From NCBI GenBank assembly GCA_036478815.1, contig JAZGEP010000097.1, forward strand, positions 1 through 5,351: 5,351 nucleotides of DNA, written 5' to 3'. Below are positions 1 through 4,836 of the stretch, in pieces. The position numbers and the translations under genes were made by a program. The number at the start of each line of letters is the position of its first letter. Positions within the stretch are counted from its first letter, which is position 1. The notes below the pieces were generated by a model. That model worked only from the letters and a program-made list of their open reading frames with translations, made no database searches and was not told where the DNA came from. The stretch is from DRLZ01 sp036478815 (GTDB taxonomy: Bacteria > Pseudomonadota > Gammaproteobacteria > Methylococcales > DRLZ01).

Positions 1-590
1 TTTGGCTCCATGGGCTCGGCGCCGACGGTCACGATTTCGAACCTGTTGTGACGCAATTGGGGTTGGGCGACGATTTCGCGGTGCGCTTTGTGTTCCCGCA
101 CGCGCCGAGGTTGGCAGTCACCATCAATGGCGGTGCGGTGATGCGCGCTTGGTATGATATCATCGAACAATCGATTGATCGCCAAGTTGACCATAACGGC
201 ATTAAGGCGTCGATTAAGTTGGTGAATGAATTGATCGCGCGCGAAATCGAGCGCGGCATCGCGGCCAATAAGATCATTCTTGCGGGTTTTTCCCAAGGGG
301 GTTTGATTGCCCTAGAGGCTGGACTGCGCCATCAGCCCGAGCTTGCCGGCGTGATAGCATTATCGACCTATCTCGCTGATCGCGAGAGCATCCCATCCGG
401 ATCGTTGCCGATTTTTATGGGCCATGGCACAATGGATCCGATTGTGCCTATAGCCCTCGGCAAACAGGCACATAACACCTTACGTGAGAAGGGCTATAGG
501 GTTGAATGGGAGAGCTACCCAATGGAGCATTCAGTGTGCATGGAGGAAATCATCGCGATCGGGCAATGGATTAAGGCGCGGCTCAAATAA
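1..590 (+). CDS. Carboxylesterase, alpha/beta hydrolase (phospholipase/carboxylesterase family), 5' end outside window
   Basis: This is the C-terminal 195 codons of a serine esterase of the family that includes Pseudomonas fluorescens esterase II, cytosolic enzymes that cleave short-chain carboxylic esters. The frame is open from base 3 and begins W-LHGLGADGHDFEPVV, the conserved oxyanion-loop segment near the N-terminus of this family. The true start is therefore upstream of the window, and the in-frame GTG at 48 is not the start. All three catalytic residues are visible: the nucleophile Ser in GFSQGG (codon 291-293), Asp in GHGTMDPIVP (codon 435-437) and His in MEHSVCMEEI (codon 528-530). 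The Asp-His spacing of 31 residues is normal for the family. The stop is TAA at 588-590. Family members are usually a little over 210 residues, so roughly 20 are missing. The gene is visibly richer in GC, with GCG, CGC and GGC codons, than the genes to its right. The natural substrate cannot be told from sequence. Confidence 0.93.
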   Translation, partial: WLHGLGADGHDFEPVVTQLGLGDDFAVRFVFPHAPRLAVTINGGAVMRAWYDIIEQSIDRQVDHNGIKASIKLVNELIAREIERGIAANKIILAGFSQGGLIALEAGLRHQPELAGVIALSTYLADRESIPSGSLPIFMGHGTMDPIVPIALGKQAHNTLREKGYRVEWESYPMEHSVCMEEIIAIGQWIKARLK

Positions 591-645
591 AATTTTTTCT
601 AACACGAGGCAGTTTCACTGCGACTAGATTTAAGCAAAATCGCAC

Positions 646-667
646 AAACGGTGTCCAAAACGGTGTC
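646..667. repeat. Short tandem direct repeat AAACGGTGTC x2 at the edge of a hairpin
   Basis: The 10-mer AAACGGTGTC occurs at 646-655 and again at 658-667, a 12-base period. The second copy runs directly into the left arm of the hairpin at 662-716. Duplicated end motifs of this kind occur at the borders of REP-like or IS200-like elements, but the assignment is an inference. Confidence 0.5.
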
Positions 668-716
668 AGTCATTGTATTTTGCAAGATGTGGATGCACGA
701 TGCAATGACTGACACC
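662..716. repeat. 55-base REP-like hairpin at the break of the IS remnant
   Basis: The arm 662-675 (GGTGTCAGTCATTG) is the exact reverse complement of 703-716. Counting G-U pairs in plus-strand RNA, the stem extends to 679/699. After one mismatch, TGCA at 681-684 pairs with TGCA at 694-697, leaving a 9-base loop. No T-run follows, so it does not look like an intrinsic terminator. An imperfect palindrome of this size suggests a REP-type sequence, or the end of an element moved by a REP-associated tyrosine (IS200-like) transposase. No such transposase gene is in the window. It lies exactly where the orfB frame of the neighbouring IS is interrupted. Confidence 0.7.
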
Positions 717-751
717 TTCTGGGAAATGATGTGTGCACGGTCTGCCTTCAT
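716..751 (-). pseudogene. IS3-like transposase OrfB, 5' fragment only
   Basis: The ATG at 749-751 overlaps the orfA stop as ATGA and reads MKADRAHIIS before the frame runs into the REP-like palindrome. The short peptide fits the beginning of OrfB proteins that follow this kind of OrfA, whose conserved start carries a DR-x-x-I-I pattern. The frame stays open for some distance, but what it encodes is palindrome and flank, not transposase. The whole DDE domain is absent. The call rests on about ten codons and on position. Confidence 0.45.
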
Positions 752-1312
752 TGTGAGCTGTCCGCGTCAGTTCCCCAGATTGCGTGGACTTTTTTTTGGA
801 GGAGCAGCAGTGTTGCCGTTTCAGCCAGTGCCTGGTCTTTGCGATTCAATTCCTTTTTTAACGCCTTGTTTTCCTGGCGAAGGGTTTTGGTTTCTGATGG
901 GTTTTTCGGTGTCTGGTTACTCACAAGATCGTTCTTCCATTGCCTGACATGATGGGGATACAGTCCGTTTTCACGACACAGTGCGTTGATTGACGCCTTA
1001 TCCAATGAATCACAAGCACTCACTAGATTGAGTCGTTCTTCTGGACTCCAATCGTGCGGTCTTTTCTGTGTGGGTGTTGTTCTCGAGGTTAAGTCTGTTG
1101 TTGATTCAAAGGCTTGATTCCTGGATTGGATGATCCAGCGTTCCAGTGTTGAATAGCCAATGCCTAAGGAGTCTGCAATGTGCTTGATCCCGGTTCCTTC
1201 TCGACGATTCAATGCCTTTTCCACGGCCTGGACTTTAAATGATTGACTGTATTTTACGCTCATCTTTTGTGACTTCTACTTAAATATTAGAGGCGACAAC
1301 TATCCTGACACA
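717..1312 (-). mobile_element. Truncated insertion sequence, IS3-like (orfA intact, orfB lost)
   Basis: This remnant holds a complete orfA-type transposase gene (748-1263) and the first codons of orfB. The orfA start side ends in a plausible IS terminus near 1310-1312, which reads TGTGTCAGGATAGTTGTCGC on the minus strand. Just outside it is a run of seven G. The other side stops after about ten orfB codons at the hairpin ending at 716. No matching terminal inverted repeat and no DDE catalytic domain is present, so the copy should not move by itself. The family assignment rests on the two-frame layout and the orfA protein. The exact outer boundary is uncertain by a few bases because the second end is missing. 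Confidence 0.75.
748..1263 (-). CDS. IS3-like transposase OrfA (helix-turn-helix, coiled coil)
   Basis: This 171-residue protein has the layout of the DNA-binding subunit of two-frame transposases. An N-terminal helix-turn-helix lies near residues 20-45 (IKHIADSLGIGYSTLERWI). A second similar segment lies near 85-110 (ALCRENGLYPHHVRQW). A charged leucine-rich helix near 127-155, probably for dimerisation, runs into the family-typical tail LLLLQKKVHAIWG. The start is ATG at 1261-1263 with no strong Shine-Dalgarno sequence. The stop TGA (748-750) overlaps an ATG at 749-751 as ATGA. That ATG opens MKADRAHIIS, which resembles the start of the matching OrfB (DRxxIIxLI). The frame then enters the hairpin and loses similarity. 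OrfA without OrfB could at most bind IS ends. The exact IS subgroup was not verified. Confidence 0.85.
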   Translation of the reverse strand: MSVKYSQSFKVQAVEKALNRREGTGIKHIADSLGIGYSTLERWIIQSRNQAFESTTDLTSRTTPTQKRPHDWSPEERLNLVSACDSLDKASINALCRENGLYPHHVRQWKNDLVSNQTPKNPSETKTLRQENKALKKELNRKDQALAETATLLLLQKKVHAIWGTDADSSQ

Positions 1313-1317
1313 GGGGG

Positions 1318-1337
1318 GGTGAGAAGGTGAGAAGGTG
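1318..1337. repeat. Tandem 8-base repeat GGTGAGAA x2.5 next to a G7 run
   Basis: The unit GGTGAGAA is repeated at 1318-1325 and 1326-1333, followed by GGTG. It directly follows the G run 1313-1319 at the outer edge of the IS end. The 8-mer AGAAGGTG found here also occurs in inverted orientation at 713-720 on the other side of the IS remnant. This may be target-site debris from element insertions, or chance. Confidence 0.45.
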
Positions 1338-1456
1338 CCGAGATTGCCAGATCCTGTTCTGATTTAGCAAGGGGTTTGAACGGTTACCCAATTTGTGTAG
1401 CGTACAGCCAATTGGACTTCAAGCGCATGTGACTCTCAAGATGTGCGACTTATGTG

Positions 1457-1500
1457 TGTAATATACATATAATATGCGTCATTGATGTATTGTAATATAC
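1457..1500. promoter_or_regulatory. Candidate promoter with repeated TAATAT operator boxes upstream of the ribbon-helix-helix gene
   Basis: A perfect -10 hexamer TATAAT lies at 1468-1473, but no good -35 is visible at the right distance, which suggests a weak or activated promoter. TAATAT occurs three times, at 1459-1464, 1470-1475 and 1493-1498, with offsets of 11 and 23 bases (about one and two helical turns). Two of these lie in an exact 10-base direct repeat, TGTAATATAC, at 1457-1466 and 1491-1500. Ribbon-helix-helix proteins typically bind several short repeats over their own promoter, so an autoregulatory operator is a reasonable inference. The region is AT-rich, which raises the chance of coincidental repeats. 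Confidence 0.4.
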
Positions 1501-1518
1501 GCACACATACATATGAAA

Positions 1519-1523
1519 GGGAG
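1519..1523 (+). promoter_or_regulatory. Ribosome binding site of the ribbon-helix-helix gene
   Basis: GGGAG lies 7 bases before the ATG at 1531, a good Shine-Dalgarno match and spacing that supports this start. Confidence 0.75.
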
Positions 1524-1530
1524 AAGATAA

Positions 1531-1740
1531 ATGAGTAAACGATTCAATGTTGTACTCTCTGATGAACTGATTGAAGCCATCGATCAAATCGCAGAGAAAA
1601 CTGAGACCAGTAAAAGCGATATTTTGCGAAAATCATTACAACTTTACCTAGCGGCAAAAGAAGGTAGTCAAGAAGGACTCAAGCTTGGACTGGTAGATCC
1701 TGGGACAAAAATGCTGAAAACAGAAATTATTGGTCTGTGA
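1531..1740 (+). CDS. Ribbon-helix-helix (CopG/Arc-type) DNA-binding protein
   Basis: This 69-residue protein has the classic ribbon-helix-helix order. A beta strand lies at residues 3-9 (KRFNVVL), helix A at about 11-23 (ELIEAIDQIAEKT), a turn with TSKSD, and helix B at about 27-43 (DILRKSLQLYLAAKEG). Such proteins dimerise and put the paired strands into the DNA major groove. They act as small repressors, often as antitoxins or autoregulators. The tail after residue 44 (GLKLGLVDPGTKMLKTEIIGL) is too short to be another domain and might contact a partner protein. It has a strong ribosome site and sits under a repeat-rich promoter. Its stop TGA (1738-1740) overlaps a GTG that would start the next frame, so the two are probably one transcript. 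No toxin with a recognised fold is next to it, so calling it an antitoxin would be speculation. Confidence 0.85.
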   Translation: MSKRFNVVLSDELIEAIDQIAEKTETSKSDILRKSLQLYLAAKEGSQEGLKLGLVDPGTKMLKTEIIGL

Positions 1741-2007
1741 GTAATACCCATTGATTTAAACAATCCACCCAATGGGCATAACTACAGTGTTTCGGTCGAG
1801 CCGAGCGAGACGGATACTGAGCGTAATGTTCGGTTATTTAAAGATGTGGTTTTGTTTTTGGCTGCTGTTATCACTGTTGGATTAATTCTGGCATTTTGTT
1901 TTTATACAATGTTGGAAATCACATCATCAGTAGATGATAAAAAGCGGGTCATGTCGGTATTAACCGGTGCATCGGGTGGTTTGTTAGGCTATTTAATCGG
2001 GAAATGA
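1737..2007 (+). CDS. Small two-helix membrane protein with an irregular start (possible +1 frameshift or non-ATG start)
   Basis: An open frame from 1741 to the TGA at 2005-2007 encodes a protein-like sequence: a polar N-terminus (IDLNNPPNGHNYSVSVEPSE), a hydrophobic helix at 1846-1914 (VVLFLAAVITVGLILAFCFY), a charged DDKKR linker, and a glycine-rich hydrophobic end (VLTGASGGLLGYLIGK). It has no ATG, GTG or TTG before the first helix. The expected start is GTG at 1737-1739, overlapping the stop of the upstream gene as GTGA. That frame reads M-S-N-T-H and stops at 1752-1754. Dropping one base in the CCC at 1747-1749 joins it smoothly to give MSNTIDLNN, an 89-residue protein. Alternatives are an ATT start at 1750 (85 residues) or an inactivated gene. 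I do not recognise a function. Its place behind the DNA-binding gene suggests it may be the regulated partner. Confidence 0.6.
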
Positions 2008-2026
2008 CTATTTCCGGTCTTTTTCT
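2000..2026 (+). terminator. Possible weak intrinsic terminator overlapping the stop of the membrane-protein frame
   Basis: GGAAAT (2000-2005) pairs with ATTTCC (2010-2015) across a 4-base loop, followed by the T-rich stretch 2018-2026. The stem is short and AT-rich, so termination would be inefficient. The position at the end of the plus-strand unit, facing the converging prmA operon, supports it. Confidence 0.35.
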
Positions 2027-2071
2027 CATTCGATGTGCCATCCCATTTCACTGATTTTAGGAATGGAAATT

Positions 2072-2136
2072 AAATAACTTGTACATTTTAGCTTGTCTTT
2101 CTGTCCGTCTTCTGCGTTGTAGCAACAGTTACATAG
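2072..2136 (+). repeat. Partial, decayed copy of the intergenic palindromic repeat (downstream of prmA)
   Basis: This stretch matches the left half of the full element at 3071-3232. It has AAATAACTT at 2072-2080, the shared core TGTCCGTCTTC near 2102-2112, and CAACAGTTACATAG ending at 2136. After ACATAG the similarity to the full copy stops, and the second half of the palindrome is absent or too decayed to see. It lies about 50 bases beyond the prmA stop codon, in the convergent gap. Whether it still forms a useful RNA structure is doubtful. Confidence 0.7.
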
Positions 2137-2187
2137 AGGTGTAAATGAGCACTTTCAACACAGCTATTGGACAAACTTAGTAGTTAC

Positions 2188-3066
2188 CTAAAATTTCAAG
2201 CCAACCAGCCGCACCCAACCATCAAGTTCCATAGTTGCGCCAAACCTGAAATTACGCTCGTATTCCTGGACAATCTTGTCTGCCTGATTTTCAAGAATGC
2301 CTGACAACACCAGTTGGCCTTGAGGTTGCAGCATCTCAATCAATTGTGATTTCAATTCTATTAATGGATTCGCCAGGATATTAGCGAGTACGAGATCTGC
2401 TGTTTGTATCTGACAGTCTTCTGGAAAACATGTGTTAATTTTGTCTGCCACAGAATTTTTGTGGGCATTTTCAATGGTAGCATCAACCGCTTCAGCATCG
2501 ATATCAACAGCCCAGACTTGCTTAGCACCAAGCATTGCTGCGGCAATTCCCAACACGCCGGAACCACACCCATAGTCAATTACTGTCTTGCCGTCTAAGT
2601 GTTGGCTATCAAGCCATTCAAGACAAAGCGCGGTTGTTGGGTGAGTTCCAGTACCAAATGCCAACCCAGGCTCCATTCGAATGCAAATAGCATTTTCTGC
2701 AGGTGACTTAGCATCTGTTGGACACACCCACAGTCGTTCACCAAAACGCATAGACTGGAAATGATCTTTCCAGGCAACTTCCCAGACTTGATCGTCGAGT
2801 TGTTGATGCTGCCAATTGAAAGAATCGATTCCTTCCAGTTGAGAAGATAACAATAATTCAACCTGTTCGACATCGATTTCAGCAGTAAACAGTCCAATGA
2901 CTTTGACGGACTGCCACAATCCAACCTGATCAGTTCCCACTTGAAACAGCGGCTGATTTCCAGCATCTTCATAACTGACTGAAACGGCTCCGGCTTCGGA
3001 GAATAGATCACTGGCTTGCTCAGCTTCATGCTCTGCAATTTGCAAAGACAGCTGAATCCAGCTCAT
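2188..3066 (-). CDS. prmA: Ribosomal protein L11 methyltransferase
   Basis: PrmA uses S-adenosylmethionine to trimethylate ribosomal protein L11 in the cytoplasm. It is conserved but dispensable in E. coli. The 292 residues match the E. coli length of 293. The N-terminal substrate-recognition domain (MSWIQLSLQ onward) is followed by EPGLAFGTGTHPTT at 132-145 and the SAM-binding motif VIDYGCGSGVLG at 162-173. The acidic VDID lies at 187-190, and the catalytic-region motif NILANPL at 229-235. The start ATG (3064-3066) is fixed by the conserved MxWIQL beginning. There is no Shine-Dalgarno sequence in the 14 bases directly upstream. Instead a palindromic element begins 4 bases from the ATG, and a good AGGAG (3234-3238) lies on its far side. 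prmA is last in the operon behind accC, the common gammaproteobacterial position. Confidence 0.97.
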   Translation of the reverse strand: MSWIQLSLQIAEHEAEQASDLFSEAGAVSVSYEDAGNQPLFQVGTDQVGLWQSVKVIGLFTAEIDVEQVELLLSSQLEGIDSFNWQHQQLDDQVWEVAWKDHFQSMRFGERLWVCPTDAKSPAENAICIRMEPGLAFGTGTHPTTALCLEWLDSQHLDGKTVIDYGCGSGVLGIAAAMLGAKQVWAVDIDAEAVDATIENAHKNSVADKINTCFPEDCQIQTADLVLANILANPLIELKSQLIEMLQPQGQLVLSGILENQADKIVQEYERNFRFGATMELDGWVRLVGLKF

Positions 3067-3070
3067 TGAC

Positions 3071-3232
3071 TAAGGAACGTGCATGAAATAACTTCGACAA
3101 CTGACTTGTCTTGTTGTCCGTCTTCGGTGTTGCCACAACAGTTACATAGCTCACTATGCGCCTGTTGTGGCGCCTTGAAGACAAACAACAATTCTGCGTC
3201 AGTAGTCGAAGTTATTCCATGCCCATTCCTAA
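3071..3232. repeat. 162-base palindromic MITE-like element between accC and prmA
   Basis: The two ends form an inverted repeat of 35 bases (3071-3105 against 3198-3232) with 30 matches, including ATAACTTCGAC and GTCGAAGTTAT. Further in, 3111-3141 and 3162-3191 are again largely complementary, with the exact arms GCCACAACAG and CTGTTGTGGC. At the tip, CATAG and CTATG enclose a CTCA loop. Nearly the whole element can therefore fold into one long hairpin in RNA or single-stranded DNA. TA dinucleotides at 3071-3072 and 3230-3231 may be a target duplication, but this is uncertain because they lie inside the inverted repeat. There is no open frame, so any movement would need a transposase supplied from elsewhere. 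It fills most of the 192-base accC-prmA gap. Confidence 0.85.
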
Positions 3233-3233
3233 T

Positions 3234-3238
3234 CTCCT
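3234..3238 (-). promoter_or_regulatory. Shine-Dalgarno sequence AGGAG, probably the original prmA ribosome site, separated from the start by the repeat
   Basis: On the minus strand this reads CAGGAGA immediately before the palindromic element. On the other side only GTCA remains before the prmA ATG. Removing 3071-3232 gives AGGAG, five bases, then ATG, which is an ideal site. Folding of the element into a hairpin would bring the two together in the mRNA. This is a positional inference, not a demonstrated site. Confidence 0.5.
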
Positions 3239-3258
3239 GAGTGATCTGTGGAGGAAAA

Positions 3259-4599
3259 CTATAAGTCGAGTTTTTTCTCGAGAAAGTGAATACTTTGCGA
3301 ACCTTGCATAAATGCTTCATCATTTAGAATATCCAAATGCAAAGGGAGATTGGTTTTAATGCCATCAATCACCATTTCTCGTAGTGCAGTGCGCATTCTG
3401 GCAAGTGCACTATTGCGGTCGTTTCCGTGGGCAATGACTTTACCAATCATAGAATCGTAATATGGGGGAACGCGGTAGCCACGATAAATATGGGTGTCGA
3501 GGCGAATGCCCGGACCACCCGGTGGGTGAAACTGTTCAATCACACCTGGTTGTGGCAAAAAAGTTTCAGGGTCTTCTGCATTGATACGGCATTCAATCGC
3601 ATGACCAGTCAAACGCACATCTTCCTGTTTAATTGATAATGGCGCCCCTGAAGCCACGCGGATTTGTTCCTTGACCAAATCCACTCCAGTAATCATTTCT
3701 GTGACAGGATGCTCGACCTGAATACGGGTGTTCATTTCGATAAAATAAAACTCATTGTTCTCATAAAGAAATTCAAAGGTTCCTGCTCCAATATAGCCAA
3801 TATCGATACAGGCTTGTACACAACGTTGACCCATTTCAGCGCGTTGCTGAGGTGTAATGCCAGGTGCTGGCGCTTCTTCGATCACTTTTTGATGACGGCG
3901 TTGTGTCGAACAATCTCGTTCGCCCAGATGAATTGCATTGCCTTCACTATCCGCCATCACTTGAAACTCAATATGACGCGGGAATTGCAAAAACTTTTCG
4001 ATGTACAATACATCGTTGTTAAATGCTGCTTTAGCCTCATTGCGGGTAAGATTGATCGCATTCAATAATGATGCTTCATTATGGACAGCGCGCATTCCAC
4101 GACCACCACCTCCACCGGAAGCTTTGATAATCACTGGATAGCCAATTTCCCGGGCAACGCGCAGGTTGTCGTTAGAATTATCGGTAATTGGACCATCAGT
4201 CCCTGGCACACACGGAATACCCGATTGTTTCATCGCTGCCTTGGCGGCGATTTTATCGCCCATTATGCGGATAGTTTCCGCTTTAGGGCCAATAAAAATA
4301 AAACCACTTTCAACGACTGTTTCTGCAAAATCGGCATTTTCAGACAAAAATCCGTAGCCAGGATGAATGGCTTCAGAATCAGTTACTTCAGCAGCACTGA
4401 TAATTGTAGGAATATTTAGATAACTATCCTGGGATTGTGCTGGGCCAATACAAACAGTTTCATCTGCAAGCAACACATGTTTCTGCTCACTATCCGCTTC
4501 GGAATGAACGGCGACCGTTCGAATTCCCATCTCGCGGCAAGCACGCAATATCCGCAGTGCTATCTCGCCTCGATTTGCTATCACGATTTTATCGAGCAT
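3259..4599 (-). CDS. accC: Acetyl-CoA carboxylase, biotin carboxylase subunit
   Basis: AccC uses ATP and bicarbonate to carboxylate the biotin on AccB, the first half-reaction of acetyl-CoA carboxylase in the cytosol. The 446 residues compare with 449 in E. coli, and the numbering agrees residue for residue at the key sites. These are ATP-binding K116, K159 and the glycine loop GGGGGRGM (162-169), then H209, Q233, H236 and K238. Metal ligands E276 and E288 (in FIEMN), R292, E296 and the biotin-pocket R338 are also present. The order is an N-terminal pre-ATP-grasp fold (MLDKIVIANRGEIALRI), an ATP-grasp domain, and a C-terminal biotin carboxylase domain. The start ATG is at 4597-4599 and only a weak AGG precedes it. 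It follows accB after a 237-base gap largely occupied by a palindromic repeat, so accB and accC are less tightly coupled here than the usual short gap allows. Confidence 0.98.
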   Translation of the reverse strand: MLDKIVIANRGEIALRILRACREMGIRTVAVHSEADSEQKHVLLADETVCIGPAQSQDSYLNIPTIISAAEVTDSEAIHPGYGFLSENADFAETVVESGFIFIGPKAETIRIMGDKIAAKAAMKQSGIPCVPGTDGPITDNSNDNLRVAREIGYPVIIKASGGGGGRGMRAVHNEASLLNAINLTRNEAKAAFNNDVLYIEKFLQFPRHIEFQVMADSEGNAIHLGERDCSTQRRHQKVIEEAPAPGITPQQRAEMGQRCVQACIDIGYIGAGTFEFLYENNEFYFIEMNTRIQVEHPVTEMITGVDLVKEQIRVASGAPLSIKQEDVRLTGHAIECRINAEDPETFLPQPGVIEQFHPPGGPGIRLDTHIYRGYRVPPYYDSMIGKVIAHGNDRNSALARMRTALREMVIDGIKTNLPLHLDILNDEAFMQGSQSIHFLEKKLDL

Positions 4600-4620
4600 G
4601 ATCTGGCCTATTTATAGTAT

Positions 4621-4801
4621 TAAGACAACTCACAAGAAATAATCTACTCATATTGCACAAACCTTTCTGTGTCAAAATCACTGTGCGTCTTTAATGCGTA
4701 CCTGGGGTGCATAGCAAGCAAGCTATGTACCTTAAAGTGCGACACAGAAGACGGACAAGAAATTAGCAAGGTGGATGAGTGATTGATTGCGAGTCGCCTA
4801 A
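4621..4801. repeat. Diverged palindromic MITE-like element between accB and accC
   Basis: The centre is a stem of GTGCATAGC (4707-4715) and GCTATGTAC (4722-4730) with a 6-base loop. Further out, CTTTAA (4689-4694) pairs with TTAAAG (4732-4737) and TTCTGTGTC (4665-4673) with GACACAGAA (4741-4749). Near the ends, AATCTACTCAT (4641-4651) faces ATGAGTGATT (4775-4784), and a weaker inverted match reaches about 4621 and 4801. Read on the minus strand it carries TGTCCGTCTTCTGTGT and ACATAG, the core shared with the elements at 3071-3232 and 2072-2136. The terminal sequences differ from those of the accC-prmA copy, so it is an older or different subfamily member. Several end mismatches become G-U pairs in the minus-strand mRNA. 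The outer boundaries are approximate. Confidence 0.7.
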
Positions 4802-4836
4802 GCTTCTTGTTGTATTACGATAATCTGTTGACAGTC

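Noticed and set aside
48..590. GTG at 48 as the start of the esterase
   Set aside because: The conserved LHGLGADGHDFEPVV segment lies upstream in the same frame, so the gene begins outside the window.
607..623. GCAGT-TTC-ACTGC hairpin after the esterase as a terminator
   Set aside because: The stem is only 5 base pairs and no T-run follows it. The nearby T-run at 593-598 precedes the stem.
651..947. Open frame of 98 codons on the plus strand across the hairpin and the orfA gene
   Set aside because: It runs antisense to a recognisable transposase gene, spans the palindrome, and its product shows no protein-family features.
2595..3038. Open frame of 147 codons on the minus strand inside prmA
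   Set aside because: It overlaps prmA in another frame on the same strand. prmA has every family motif, and this frame has none.
3063..3323. Open frame of 86 codons on the minus strand across the accC-prmA gap
   Set aside because: It begins inside accC in another frame and translates the palindromic repeat. There is no coding signal.
3664..4419. Open frames of 134 and 112 codons on the plus strand opposite accC
   Set aside because: They are antisense to the fully conserved biotin carboxylase gene, and their translations look like reverse-complement shadows.
4611..4616. TATAAA on the minus strand as an accC promoter
   Set aside because: No credible -35 lies at 16-18 bases, and the AT-rich setting makes a chance match likely. 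It is kept only as a remark in the accB-accC finding.
2072..4801. The three related repeats as a CRISPR array
   Set aside because: They are long palindromes scattered between genes and in both orientations, without regular spacers.
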